The position numbers and the translations under genes are program-made. From positions 1 through 64,000 of the forward strand of contig NZ_CABVQC010000039.1 in NCBI RefSeq assembly GCF_902499175.1: a stretch of DNA of 64,000 bases, in the 5' to 3' direction. Every line of letters begins with the position of its first letter. The stretch's first letter is position 1. Source of the stretch: Burkholderia aenigmatica. GTDB taxonomy: Bacteria > Pseudomonadota > Gammaproteobacteria > Burkholderiales > Burkholderiaceae. The notes under the pieces were generated by a model. It made no database searches. It saw nothing but the letters and a program-made list of their open reading frames with translations, and was not told the origin of the DNA. Positions 1-9,119 of this stretch are shown in pieces.

Positions 1-86
1 TTCCGGACTCTTCCCGTATCATCCCGGTTGTTCCCACTTATCTTTCGTCCCCCTGGGAAATATCTCTCCTTCTCTCAAATGGCAGC
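1..86. other. Atypical sequence at window start, possible junction
   Basis: This short stretch is clearly less GC-rich than the rest and has several TTCCC-like repeats. The tssK reading frame stays open through it, but the encoded residues (proline, serine and isoleucine rich) do not look like the usual TssK sequence before the VxEYEVAD block. It may be a rearrangement or assembly junction, or a divergent piece. The window edge prevents a decision. Confidence 0.45.
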
Positions 87-1067
87 GTGGATGTCGCGCG
101 CTACGTCGTGCGCGAATACGAAGTGGCCGACGCGAACGCGGTCGCGCTCGGCCCCGCGCTGCTGCAGACGGGCCGCTTGAACGTGCGGCTGATGCTCGAA
201 GCCGAGTTGACCGGCGACTGGCACGCGCTCGGCGTCGCGCGGATCGTCGAGCGGCGCACCGACGCGCGGCTGCTCGTCGACGACGGCTACATTCCGCCGC
301 GCCTCGTCGCGCAGCACGACGCCGTGCTGCTGGCCTATGCACGCGAGCTGCACGGGCTGCTCACGCAACGCAGCGAAGCGCTCGCGGCACGGTTGTCGGA
401 GCCCGGCCGCGGCGGCGTGTCGGAAGTCGCGGATTTCCTGCTGCTGCAGCTCGTGAACCGCTATCTCGCACTGACCTGGCACGCGCAGCAGCACGTGTCG
501 ACGCATCCGGAGGCGCTGTTCTGCGACTGGCTGAAGCTCGCGTGCGACCTCAGCACATTCACGGCGGCCGGCCGGCGCCCGCAGTCGCTCGCGGTCTATG
601 TGCACGACGACCTGCGCACGAGCTTCGCGGAACTGATGACCGAGCTGCGCCGGTCGCTGTCGACGGTGCTCGAACAAAACGCGATTCAGATCGAGCTGCG
701 CGATGCGGGCAACGGCATCCGCGTCGCGATGCTGGCCGACCCGGCGCTGCGCGACACGGCCGGCTTCGTGCTCGCGGTGCGCGCGGACGTGCCGGCCGAC
801 AGCCTGCGCACGCGTTTTCCCGCCCAGGCGAAGCTCGGGCCGGTCGAGCGGATCCGCGATCTCGTGCAGCTACAGTTGCCGGGCATCACGATGCGCCAGT
901 TGCCGGTCGCGCCGCGGCAGATCCCGTATCACGCAGGTCATACGTACTTCGAGATCGACAAGGGCAGCGACCTGTGGAAGCAGCTGGCGCGCTCCGGCGG
1001 TCTCGCTTTTCATTTCGCCGGCGAATTCCCTGGACTCTCGATGGAGTTCTGGGCGATACGCGGGTAA
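87..1067 (+). CDS. tssK: TssK, T6SS baseplate subunit (5' end missing)
   Basis: TssK joins the T6SS baseplate to the TssL-TssM membrane complex in the cytoplasm. The 326 readable residues match the middle and C-terminal two thirds of the family: a VREYEVADANA block, then LMLEAEL, ERRTDAR, YIPP, a GVSEVADFLLLQ helix near residue 115, and a C-terminal domain ending in EFWAIRG. The family is usually about 445 residues, so roughly 100-120 N-terminal residues are absent. The GTG at 87 has no ribosome site and is simply where recognisable sequence begins. The stop lies 15 bp before tssL. The frame stays open to the window edge, but residues before 87 look unrelated to TssK, so the gene is either cut by the window or broken at a junction. 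Confidence 0.88.
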   Translation: MDVARYVVREYEVADANAVALGPALLQTGRLNVRLMLEAELTGDWHALGVARIVERRTDARLLVDDGYIPPRLVAQHDAVLLAYARELHGLLTQRSEALAARLSEPGRGGVSEVADFLLLQLVNRYLALTWHAQQHVSTHPEALFCDWLKLACDLSTFTAAGRRPQSLAVYVHDDLRTSFAELMTELRRSLSTVLEQNAIQIELRDAGNGIRVAMLADPALRDTAGFVLAVRADVPADSLRTRFPAQAKLGPVERIRDLVQLQLPGITMRQLPVAPRQIPYHAGHTYFEIDKGSDLWKQLARSGGLAFHFAGEFPGLSMEFWAIRG

Positions 1068-1082
1068 GGGCGGGGCGACGCG

Positions 1083-2405
1083 ATGAATTCCTCCTCCGAT
1101 TCGATCTCCCCCGGCGCAGGCGGATTCGTGCCGCCGAATCCGGGCGGCGTGCATCCGTCCGCGGCGGGCACGGCCGGCCCGACCGCGACGCAGCCGCGCC
1201 CGGGACGCTGGGCCGCGAGCGGCACGAACCCGCTCGTCGCGGCGGCGAATCCGTTGCTGAACCTGGTGCCGCAGATCCGTTCGACCGTCCATCACCCGAA
1301 TCCGGCGTGGCTGCGCGAGCACCTGGTCGTCGAGATCCGGCAGTTCGAGGCACGTGCGCAGGAAGCCGGCGTGCCGTCGGAAGCGATCATCGGCGCGCGC
1401 TACTGCCTGTGCACGGCGCTCGACGAAGCGGCCGCGCTGACGCCGTGGGGCGGCAGCGTGTGGTCGTCGCACAGCCTGCTCGTGTCGTTCCACAACGAGA
1501 CCTGGGGCGGCGAGAAGTTCTTCCACCTGCTCGAACGCCTGTCGCAGCAGCCGCGCCAGCATCTCGACCTGCTCGAGCTGCTGTATTTCTGTCTCGCGCT
1601 CGGCTTCGAGGGCCGCTATCGCGTGCTCGACAACGGTCATGCGCAGCTCGACGCGCTACGCCACCAACTCGCGCTGACGATCCGCTCGGTGCGCGGCGAA
1701 TTCGAACCGGCGCTGTCGCCGCACTGGCGCGACGTCGTCACGCGCGATGTCGCACGCCGTTTCGTCGTGCCGCTGTGGGTATGCGTGGCGCTGGCGCTGC
1801 TGATCGGCTTCGGCGTGTTCGTCGGGCTGCGGATCGCGCTCGCCGGGCATTCGGATCGGCTGTTCGCGTCGATCGACGCGCTGCACGTGCCGAAGCTGCA
1901 GCCCGCGCAGGCGCCGCCGCGTCCGGCGCCGGCGCCGCGCATCGCGAAGTTCCTGGAACCGGAAATCGCGGCTGGCCTCGTGTCGGTGCGCGACGACGCC
2001 GATCGCAGCGTGATCGTGTTGCGCGGCGACGGGTTGTTCAAGTCCGGCTCGACGTCGGTGATCGACCGCTACGTGCCGGTGCTCGCGCGCGTGGCCGATG
2101 CGCTGAACAAGGTGCCCGGCAACGTGCGCGTGACCGGCTATACCGACGACACGCCCGTGCATACCGCGCGCTTCGCGTCGAACTGGGACCTGTCGCGCGA
2201 ACGCGCGGAAGCCGTGCGCGGCATGATCGCCGCGCGGCTCGACCATCCGGAGCGGCTCGCGGCGGAAGGGCGTGGCACGCTCGACCCGGTCGCACCGAAC
2301 GATTCGCCGGCGAACCGCGCGCTGAACCGGCGCGTCGAGATCACGCTGCTGCCGGCGCCCGGCACTGCCGCCGTCGGCGCGAGCGCCACGCAGGGAGCCC
2401 ACTGA
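1083..2405 (+). CDS. tssL: TssL (DotU family) with C-terminal OmpA domain
   Basis: This is the inner-membrane T6SS protein that works with TssM and TssJ in the trans-envelope complex. Of 440 residues, the first ~75 are a Gly/Pro-rich cytoplasmic tail, then a DotU helical domain (about 75-220). A single membrane helix follows at about 226-253, and a periplasmic OmpA/MotB peptidoglycan-binding domain at about 290-430 with the NWDLSRERA motif. It is therefore an extended TssL that carries its own cell-wall anchor, which in other systems is supplied by a separate TagL-type protein. It starts 15 bp after tssK, and its stop is 1 bp from the tssM ATG, which implies coupled translation. Confidence 0.93.
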   Translation: MNSSSDSISPGAGGFVPPNPGGVHPSAAGTAGPTATQPRPGRWAASGTNPLVAAANPLLNLVPQIRSTVHHPNPAWLREHLVVEIRQFEARAQEAGVPSEAIIGARYCLCTALDEAAALTPWGGSVWSSHSLLVSFHNETWGGEKFFHLLERLSQQPRQHLDLLELLYFCLALGFEGRYRVLDNGHAQLDALRHQLALTIRSVRGEFEPALSPHWRDVVTRDVARRFVVPLWVCVALALLIGFGVFVGLRIALAGHSDRLFASIDALHVPKLQPAQAPPRPAPAPRIAKFLEPEIAAGLVSVRDDADRSVIVLRGDGLFKSGSTSVIDRYVPVLARVADALNKVPGNVRVTGYTDDTPVHTARFASNWDLSRERAEAVRGMIAARLDHPERLAAEGRGTLDPVAPNDSPANRALNRRVEITLLPAPGTAAVGASATQGAH

Positions 2406-2406
2406 C

Positions 2407-5400
2407 ATGAACCAGGCTGTCGCGCGTTTCGTCCGGCCGTTGCCGTCGCGGGAAATCTGGACTTTCGCCGGTCTCGTCGTGCTCGCATGCTTCATCTGGC
2501 TCGCCGGCCCGCTGTTCTCGTTCGCCGAGGTCCGGCCGCTCGAAAGCGGCTGGGCGCGCGGGCTGACGATCGCGGTGCTGTTCCTCGCGTGGGGCGCACG
2601 GGTCGCGTGGCGTGGCTGGCGTGCCGGCCGCCTCAACGCGCAGTTGCTGAACCAGCTGCGCGAAGCCGCGCCGGGGCCGGCCACCGCCGACGATCCGGCC
2701 AAAGCGCAGCTCGACGAGTTGCGCAGCCGCTTCGACGAAGCCGCGACGCTGCTGAAGAAAGTCCGCTTCGGCCAGGCCGACACAGCGCGCAAGGGCCTGT
2801 CGCAGTGGTTCGACCGGATGTCGCGCCAGTATCTGTATCAGTTGCCGTGGTACGTGTTCATCGGCGCACCGGGCTCGGGCAAGACCACCGCGCTCGTGAA
2901 TTCCGGGCTCAGTTTTCCGCTCGCCGAGCAGTTCGGCCGCGCGGCGATTCGCGGCGTAGGCGGCACCCGGCATTGCGACTGGTGGTTCACGAACGACGCG
3001 GTGCTGATCGACACGGCCGGCCGCTATACGACGCACGAGGGCAACCGCGCGCTCGACGAGGCCGAGTGGAAAGGCTTCGTCGACCTGTTGAAGAAATACC
3101 GCACGCGCCAGCCGCTGAACGGTGCGATGCTGACGATCAGCGTGGCCGACCTGCTCGGCGCGTCGGAGGCCGAACGCACGCAGCACGCGATGGTGCTTCG
3201 CAAGCGGCTGCTCGAACTGCGCGCGCAGCTCGGCATCCGTTTTCCCGTGTACCTGCTCGTGACGAAGGCCGACCTGCTCGCGGGCTTCGCCGAGTATTTC
3301 AGCAGCTACGGCCGCACGGAATGCGCGCAGGTGTGGGGTTTCACGTTCCCGCTCGCGCAAAGCGAGGCGCCGGGTTTCGACCTGCGCGCGGCATTCGACC
3401 GCGAATACCGGCTGCTGCACCAGCGACTGAATGACGGGCTGCCCGAACTGCTTGCCGCGCAGACCGACGCCCGACAGCGCGAGATGACGTACCTGCTGCC
3501 GCAGCAGATCGCCGACCTGCAGGACATGCTCGGCCAGTTCGTCGCCGAGGTGTTTTCCGTGTCGAGCTACGAGCCGATGCCGATGTTGCGCGGCGTCTAC
3601 CTGACGAGCGGCACGCAGGAGGGCACCGCGTTCGATCGCGTGATGAGCGGCATCAAGCGCTTCCTGAAGATCGAGGGCGTGCCGCCGGTCGCGCAGGTCG
3701 GCTCGACCGGGCGCAGCTTCTTCCTGAAGTCGCTGCTGCAGGAGCACATCTTCCGCGAAGCCGCGCTCGCCGGCAGCGATCTGCGCTGGCATCAGAAGCG
3801 GCGCGTGCTGCGGATCGCCGGCTACGTGCTGCTCGCGCTGGTGTGCGTGGCCGTGCTGGTCGCGTGGCTGCGCAGCTATTCGAACAATCGCGCGTATCTC
3901 GACCAGATCGCCGCGCGCGTGCCGGCGGTCGATGCGCAGATCGCCGGGGCGAAATTCTCCGATGCGGCCGACGTCGCCCGTCTGCTGCCCGTGCTCGACG
4001 CGCTCGGCGGCCTCGCGAATGCGGGCGGCGTCGACCTGCAGCATCCGCCGCTCGCGTATCGGTGGGGGCTGTTCCAGGGCGAGAAGATCGACGAAGCCGT
4101 CGATGCCGTGTACCGGCGCGCGCTCGAAGACGTGCTGCTGCCGATCGCCGCGAGCCGGATGGAAGCCGCGTTGCGCGACGCACGGCCCGACGAGACCGAA
4201 TACGCGTATGCGGCGCTGAAGGCGTACCTGATGCTGTACGACAGCGCGCACTACGATCCTGCGTTCGTGCAGGCCGTCGTCGACCTCGAAATGGAACGCG
4301 CGCTGCCGCCCGATTTCTCGCCGGCCGAACGCTCCGCGCTGCGTGCGCATCTCGCCGCGCTGTTCGGCGGACGCGTCGCGGTGTCGCCGTATCCGATGAA
4401 CGAGCGGCTCGTGGCCGACGTGCGTGACCGGCTGCGGCAGGTGCCGTTCTCGCAGCGGCTGTACCGGCAACTCACGCTCACGCTGCGGCCGGCCACCTCC
4501 GCGTTCGACTTCAGCGTCGCGCGGGCAGTCGGCCCCGACGCGTCGCTGGTGTTCCGCCGTCAGAGCGGCAAGCCGCTATCGGAAGGCGTGCCGGGCTTCT
4601 ATACGCGCAACGGCTATCGCAACGTGTTCGCGCCGCGCCTGGCCGGCGAGGTCGACGCGTACGGACGCGAGGAAGTGTGGGTGCTGAACCTCGGTCTCTC
4701 CGAGATTCCGGGGCCGAACGACGCAGCCGCATGGGCCCGCGATATCCGCCAGCTGTACCTGAACGACTACCTGAAGATCTGGGACGACTATCTCGCCGAC
4801 ATCAAACTGCAACGCACCGCGACGCTCGCGCAGAGCATCCAGGTGGCGCGTGCGCTGTCGTCCGCCGATTCGCCGCTCACACGGCTGATGGTTGCGCTCG
4901 CGCGCGACACGGCGCTCGGCGATGCGCCGGGCGGGGCACGCAATCTCGCGGCGCGCGCGCAGGACAAGGTTGACGAGGCGCGCAGTTCGCTGTCGCAGAT
5001 CTTCGCGGGCCAGGGCAGCAATGCGAGCGCATCCGCGGCGGCGCCCGCGAGCGCCGAACAGATCGTCGACAGCCACTTCGCCGGGCTGCGCGCGTTCGCG
5101 CCGGGCAGCGGCGACCAGGCCCAGGCGTTCAACGAGGTGTTGAAGTCGATCGACGCGCTGTACACGTACCTGACGGCCACCGACGACGCGCTGAGGAGCG
5201 GCGCGCAACCGCCGCCGTCCGACGCGCCCGCCAAGCTGCGCGCGCAGGCCGGCCGCCTGCCGACGCCGTTCCGCGAAGTGCTCGACGACCTGTCGAACGT
5301 CGCGAACGGCAGTGTCGCAACCGTCGAGCAGCGCAGCGTCGCGACGCGGGCCGGCGCGAACGTGGGCGACTTCTGCCGGCAGGCGATCGCGGGCCGCTAT

Positions 5401-6033
5401 CCGTTCGCGCGCGGCGCGTCGCGCGACGTCGCGCCGGCGGATTTCGCGCAGATGTTCGCGCCCGGCGGGCTGATGGACGACTTCTTCCAGAAGAACCTGC
5501 AGTCGATCGTCGATACGACGTCGCATCCGTGGCGCTTCGCGAACCGCAATGCGGACGCCGATCCGTCGGCCGCCGCGATGCTTGCATCGTTCGAGAAGGC
5601 GGCGGTGATCCGCGACGTCTATTTCGGCGGCGGTGCGCGCACCGCGCAACTGAAGGTGCAGATCCAGCCGCTCGAAATGGATCCGTCGATCACGGAGATG
5701 GTGCTCGACGTCGACGGGCAGATCGTCCGCTACGCGCACGGCCCGCTGGTGCAGAGCGCGGTGGACTGGCCGGGCCCGCGCGGCAGCAATCAGGTGCGGC
5801 TGCAGGTATCGGGGCAGGCCGGTGCGACCGACGGTTTTTCGACCGACGGGCCGTGGGCACTGCACCGGCTGTTCGACCGCGCGGCCGTGTCGGCCGGGCG
5901 CGGTTCCGACCAGATGATTGCGCGCTTCACGGTCGACGGCAAACCGATCGTGCTGCAAGTGAATGCGGGCAGTGTCCGCAACCCGTTCAGGCTGCCCCAG
6001 ATGGAGTCCTTTACATGCCCTCCGAAGCCATGA
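2407..6033 (+). CDS. tssM: TssM (IcmF family) membrane core protein
   Basis: TssM is the large inner-membrane scaffold of the T6SS membrane complex. The product has 1,208 residues, the normal size. Two membrane helices lie near residues 17-38 and 48-66. A cytoplasmic NTPase domain follows, with an intact Walker A (GAPGSGKT, 153-160) and a DTAGRY motif near 202, then a third helix at about 471-490. The long periplasmic part has TssM-like blocks and an SxxAxxDW-style C-terminal end that docks the lipoprotein TssJ. An intact Walker A suggests nucleotide binding is retained, which is not the case in all TssM. No tssJ is visible, so it may lie upstream of the window. The end overlaps tagF. Confidence 0.95.
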   Translation: MNQAVARFVRPLPSREIWTFAGLVVLACFIWLAGPLFSFAEVRPLESGWARGLTIAVLFLAWGARVAWRGWRAGRLNAQLLNQLREAAPGPATADDPAKAQLDELRSRFDEAATLLKKVRFGQADTARKGLSQWFDRMSRQYLYQLPWYVFIGAPGSGKTTALVNSGLSFPLAEQFGRAAIRGVGGTRHCDWWFTNDAVLIDTAGRYTTHEGNRALDEAEWKGFVDLLKKYRTRQPLNGAMLTISVADLLGASEAERTQHAMVLRKRLLELRAQLGIRFPVYLLVTKADLLAGFAEYFSSYGRTECAQVWGFTFPLAQSEAPGFDLRAAFDREYRLLHQRLNDGLPELLAAQTDARQREMTYLLPQQIADLQDMLGQFVAEVFSVSSYEPMPMLRGVYLTSGTQEGTAFDRVMSGIKRFLKIEGVPPVAQVGSTGRSFFLKSLLQEHIFREAALAGSDLRWHQKRRVLRIAGYVLLALVCVAVLVAWLRSYSNNRAYLDQIAARVPAVDAQIAGAKFSDAADVARLLPVLDALGGLANAGGVDLQHPPLAYRWGLFQGEKIDEAVDAVYRRALEDVLLPIAASRMEAALRDARPDETEYAYAALKAYLMLYDSAHYDPAFVQAVVDLEMERALPPDFSPAERSALRAHLAALFGGRVAVSPYPMNERLVADVRDRLRQVPFSQRLYRQLTLTLRPATSAFDFSVARAVGPDASLVFRRQSGKPLSEGVPGFYTRNGYRNVFAPRLAGEVDAYGREEVWVLNLGLSEIPGPNDAAAWARDIRQLYLNDYLKIWDDYLADIKLQRTATLAQSIQVARALSSADSPLTRLMVALARDTALGDAPGGARNLAARAQDKVDEARSSLSQIFAGQGSNASASAAAPASAEQIVDSHFAGLRAFAPGSGDQAQAFNEVLKSIDALYTYLTATDDALRSGAQPPPSDAPAKLRAQAGRLPTPFREVLDDLSNVANGSVATVEQRSVATRAGANVGDFCRQAIAGRYPFARGASRDVAPADFAQMFAPGGLMDDFFQKNLQSIVDTTSHPWRFANRNADADPSAAAMLASFEKAAVIRDVYFGGGARTAQLKVQIQPLEMDPSITEMVLDVDGQIVRYAHGPLVQSAVDWPGPRGSNQVRLQVSGQAGATDGFSTDGPWALHRLFDRAAVSAGRGSDQMIARFTVDGKPIVLQVNAGSVRNPFRLPQMESFTCPPKP

Positions 6034-6710
6034 GCTCGACCCCGCCGTTCACGCGTACCGACGGCGATGCGCCGGCCTGGTACGGGAAGATTCCCGGCGC
6101 CGGCGACTTCGTGAACAGCCGTCTGCCGCATGCGCTCGCGCTGTGGTGGGAGCGTTGGCTCCAGCAGGGGATGGCCGCGATGCGGCAGCGCGGCGCGGAC
6201 GAGATCGAGCGCCACTACACGGTCGCGCCGGTCTGGAATTTCCTGATTCCGGCGGGCGCCGGCGCGTCGTGCGTGCAGCCGGGCTGCCTCGCGCCGAGCT
6301 GCGACCGCGTGGGGCGTTACTACCCGGTGATCGTCACGCTGCCGATGCGCGCGGCCGATTACTGGAACGGGCTGCCGGATGCCGCCGACACGTTCTACTG
6401 GCAGGTCGGCCAGGCGCTGCTCGACGCGATCCGCCATGCACGCGCGCCGGGCGATCTCGAGCAGATGCTCGAACGCGTGCGGCTCACACAGGGCGACGAC
6501 ACGTACGCGGACATCGTCGACGGCATGCCGGCGCCGCCGCCGGAACGGCCGGCCCCGGCTGCGTGGCCGGGGCTGTCCGGTTACTTCGATCCGCACGGCG
6601 GCACCAGTTTCTGGTGGACCAACCGCGCGGACGGATCGCCGCTGCGCACGCATGCGCATACGGGCACGCCCGACAACGCGCTGTTCCTGACGCTGTTCGG
6701 CGGCAGTTAG
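6015..6710 (+). CDS. tagF: TagF (ImpM family), T6SS post-translational regulator
   Basis: TagF-type proteins repress T6SS assembly after translation, in P. aeruginosa by binding Fha. This 231-residue protein shows the family start W-Y-G-K-x-P-x-x-GDF near residue 22 and the later GRYYPV and DNALFLTLF blocks. It is a stand-alone TagF without a fused PppA phosphatase. Two starts are possible: ATG 6015, which has GGAG eight bases upstream, and ATG 6030, which overlaps the tssM stop as ATGA. The first is chosen because of its ribosome site. The kinase gene follows 72 bp later, so two post-translational control proteins sit side by side. Confidence 0.9.
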   Translation: MPSEAMSSTPPFTRTDGDAPAWYGKIPGAGDFVNSRLPHALALWWERWLQQGMAAMRQRGADEIERHYTVAPVWNFLIPAGAGASCVQPGCLAPSCDRVGRYYPVIVTLPMRAADYWNGLPDAADTFYWQVGQALLDAIRHARAPGDLEQMLERVRLTQGDDTYADIVDGMPAPPPERPAPAAWPGLSGYFDPHGGTSFWWTNRADGSPLRTHAHTGTPDNALFLTLFGGS

Positions 6711-6782
6711 CGGCCCGGCCGCAGGAGGGCGGGCCGCCGGGCGCGGCGGGCGGACAGGACGCGGTTTCGAGAGGTGGTGGAG

Positions 6783-9119
6783 ATGAAGGACGCTGGATCG
6801 AGAGACAACGAGCACGACACGGCGACACGCGGCGACGCATCCGAATTCACGGTGCGGCCGCTGCCGCTCGGCCATCGCCTGGGCGAACTGCAGCTCGACG
6901 AGGTGCTGGGCATCGGCGGCTTCGGGATCGTCTATCGCGCATTCGACCGCACGTTGCGGCGCGCGGTCGCGATCAAGGAATACATGCCGTCGATGCTGGC
7001 CACGCGCGGCGGCGACTATACGGTGTCGCTGCGCTCCGAGCGGTTCGCGCAGGCGTTCGACGCCGGGCGCGGCGCGTTCCTCAACGAAGCGCGCCTGCTC
7101 GCGCAATTCGATCATCCGGGGCTCGTCAAGGTCCTGCATTTCTGGGAAAGCCACGGCACCGCATACATGGTGATGCCGTTCTACGAAGGGCGCACGCTCA
7201 AGCAGCTGCTCGACGGCGGGATGCGGATCAGCGAGACGCAGTTGCGCAATATCGTCGGCGCGCTGCTCGGCGCGCTCGACACGCTGCACCGCGCGCAGTG
7301 CTTCCATCGCGACGTCGCGCTCGACAACGTGCTGATCCGCCCGAACGGCAGCGCGATCCTGCTCGACTTCGGCGCGGCGCGCAAACGGATCGGCGATCTG
7401 GTCGACGACGGCGCGATGATGATCAAGCCCGGCTACGCGCCGATCGAGCAGTACACCGACGACCCCGCGTTCAGCCAGGGGCCGTGGACCGATCTCTATG
7501 CGCTCGGCGCGGTGATGCACGCGATGATCACCGGCGAGCTGCCGCCCGCGGCGGTCGTGCGCAGCATCAAGGACACGTACCGGCCGCTCGCATCGCGCGA
7601 ACTGCCGGCCGGCGAGGTGTACAGCCCGGCGTTTCTCGCGGCCGTCGATCATGCGCTGCAGTTGCGGATTCCGGATCGACCGGAATCGGTCGCGGCGTTC
7701 GCGGCGGAACTCGGGTTGCGGGATTTCGGGGCGGGTGGCGGGTATGGTGCGACGGCCGTGCCGCCTGTGACTGAAGCTGGCAGGAGCGGGGAAGGGAAGG
7801 GTGAAGCTTCTGCTGCGTCCGGCACGACGTCGGCTGCCGCTGCGGCTTCGATCGGCGCGGGCGCGACCGCTTCGGGCAACGCTGCGCAGGATCGGCGGCC
7901 GTCAACGCCCGCCGGTGAGGATCAGGTGTCCAGGGCCACCGACACGGCATCCGCATCGTCTGCCGTGTCCGCTGCCAAGCCGGAGACCGATGCGCGTTCA
8001 ACGCGCCAGGCGGCCGCGCAAGGCGCCACGACTGCGACCGCCGGCACGCTCGCAGCGTCCGCATCGTCTGGGCCTCAGCCGGCGGTCAACCCGGTTGAAA
8101 AGCCGATTGAATCCGACGCACCGAACGGAAACGCCGAACGCGCGAAAGCACCGCCCGCTGCACGAACCGACACCCGCGACGAAGCCGGTACGCGATCCGC
8201 AAATCCCGACACGGACATCGGTACGCGCAGTGCAGCAAGTTCCGGGAATGCGAACGCGCACGCGACTGCCGGCGCACCGTATCCCGCCGCATCGGCTTCG
8301 TCATCAGGCGGTGCATCCGTGCCGCCCGGTGCCCAACGCGGTCAAGCCACCGCCGGATCGCGCCACCGCCGCCTGCCGGTCTACGTCGGTAGCGCGCTCG
8401 TCGCGCTGATCGCCGTCGGCCTCGCCGCAACCTATCTGTCGCGTCCTGCCCGCGTCGCCGACGAGCCCGCGCCCGTTGCGAGCCAGCCGCTGGCCGGCAC
8501 GTCTCCGCCTGCGAGCGCGCCGGCCGCCACACTGGCCCAACAGGGGCCGACACCGACCGTCGTGCCGCCGTCCAGCCTGCCGGCCGGATCGTCCGCGCAA
8601 GTTCCGCCGCCCCCCATCGCCGCCGAGCCTGCCAGCACGCCTGCCGTTGAAGCCGCGCCCGCGCCGCAGGTTGCGACCACCGTGACGAACCCGGCCCCGG
8701 CGGCGACGGCCGGTTCCCGTTCCGCCATCGCGCCCGCCGGCAGCCTCGACGCGTCGGAGCGCGTCGTCAACGTGCCGCCGTCGGCAGCCGCCGTACCACC
8801 GGTGGCTTCGGCATCCTCGGCGCCGAAGCCGCCTGAAAACCAGACGGCCATCGCCGCCGCGAACGTGCTGCCCGCCGAGCAACAGCCGCGTCCGCAGAAG
8901 GCGCAGGAAACCGTGCAGGTGCGATTCAACGTGCGGCCGTGGGGCGACATCTACGTGAACGGCGCGCGGCGCGGCGCTAGCCCGCCGCTGCGTTCGGTAT
9001 CGCTGACGCCGGGCGTCTACGTGATCGAGATCCGCAACGGCTCGCTGCCGCCGTTGCACCGCACCGTGGCGATCGACTTCGGCAGCAAACCGGTCAACAT
9101 CGACTATGCATTCGAATGA
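6783..9119 (+). CDS. PpkA-like Ser/Thr protein kinase, T6SS-linked
   Basis: This is a membrane-bound eukaryotic-type kinase of 778 residues. The kinase domain (about 36-300) has all key motifs: glycine loop GIGGFG (43-48), catalytic Lys65 in VAIK, HRD around 175-177 followed by ALDN, and DFG at 195-197. A long Ala/Ser/Thr/Pro-rich linker (about 310-525) leads to one membrane helix (about 528-550), a second Pro/Ala-rich stretch, and a C-terminal PEGA-like domain (about 705-778) placed in the periplasm. ATG 6783 is preferred over two in-frame GTG codons because GAGAGG lies about 8 bp upstream. PpkA in P. aeruginosa triggers T6SS by phosphorylating Fha, but no Fha or PppA is encoded in this window, so the substrate is unknown. 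Confidence 0.9.
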   Translation: MKDAGSRDNEHDTATRGDASEFTVRPLPLGHRLGELQLDEVLGIGGFGIVYRAFDRTLRRAVAIKEYMPSMLATRGGDYTVSLRSERFAQAFDAGRGAFLNEARLLAQFDHPGLVKVLHFWESHGTAYMVMPFYEGRTLKQLLDGGMRISETQLRNIVGALLGALDTLHRAQCFHRDVALDNVLIRPNGSAILLDFGAARKRIGDLVDDGAMMIKPGYAPIEQYTDDPAFSQGPWTDLYALGAVMHAMITGELPPAAVVRSIKDTYRPLASRELPAGEVYSPAFLAAVDHALQLRIPDRPESVAAFAAELGLRDFGAGGGYGATAVPPVTEAGRSGEGKGEASAASGTTSAAAAASIGAGATASGNAAQDRRPSTPAGEDQVSRATDTASASSAVSAAKPETDARSTRQAAAQGATTATAGTLAASASSGPQPAVNPVEKPIESDAPNGNAERAKAPPAARTDTRDEAGTRSANPDTDIGTRSAASSGNANAHATAGAPYPAASASSSGGASVPPGAQRGQATAGSRHRRLPVYVGSALVALIAVGLAATYLSRPARVADEPAPVASQPLAGTSPPASAPAATLAQQGPTPTVVPPSSLPAGSSAQVPPPPIAAEPASTPAVEAAPAPQVATTVTNPAPAATAGSRSAIAPAGSLDASERVVNVPPSAAAVPPVASASSAPKPPENQTAIAAANVLPAEQQPRPQKAQETVQVRFNVRPWGDIYVNGARRGASPPLRSVSLTPGVYVIEIRNGSLPPLHRTVAIDFGSKPVNIDYAFE

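Noticed and set aside
2341..4470. Long open frame antisense to tssM
   Set aside because: Frame stays open because of high GC; the product is Arg/His/Gln-rich with no domain, and the opposite strand encodes clear TssM.
5529..6014. N-terminal extension of tagF inside tssM
   Set aside because: No TagF similarity before residue MPSEAM and no ribosome site; tssM occupies the same DNA.
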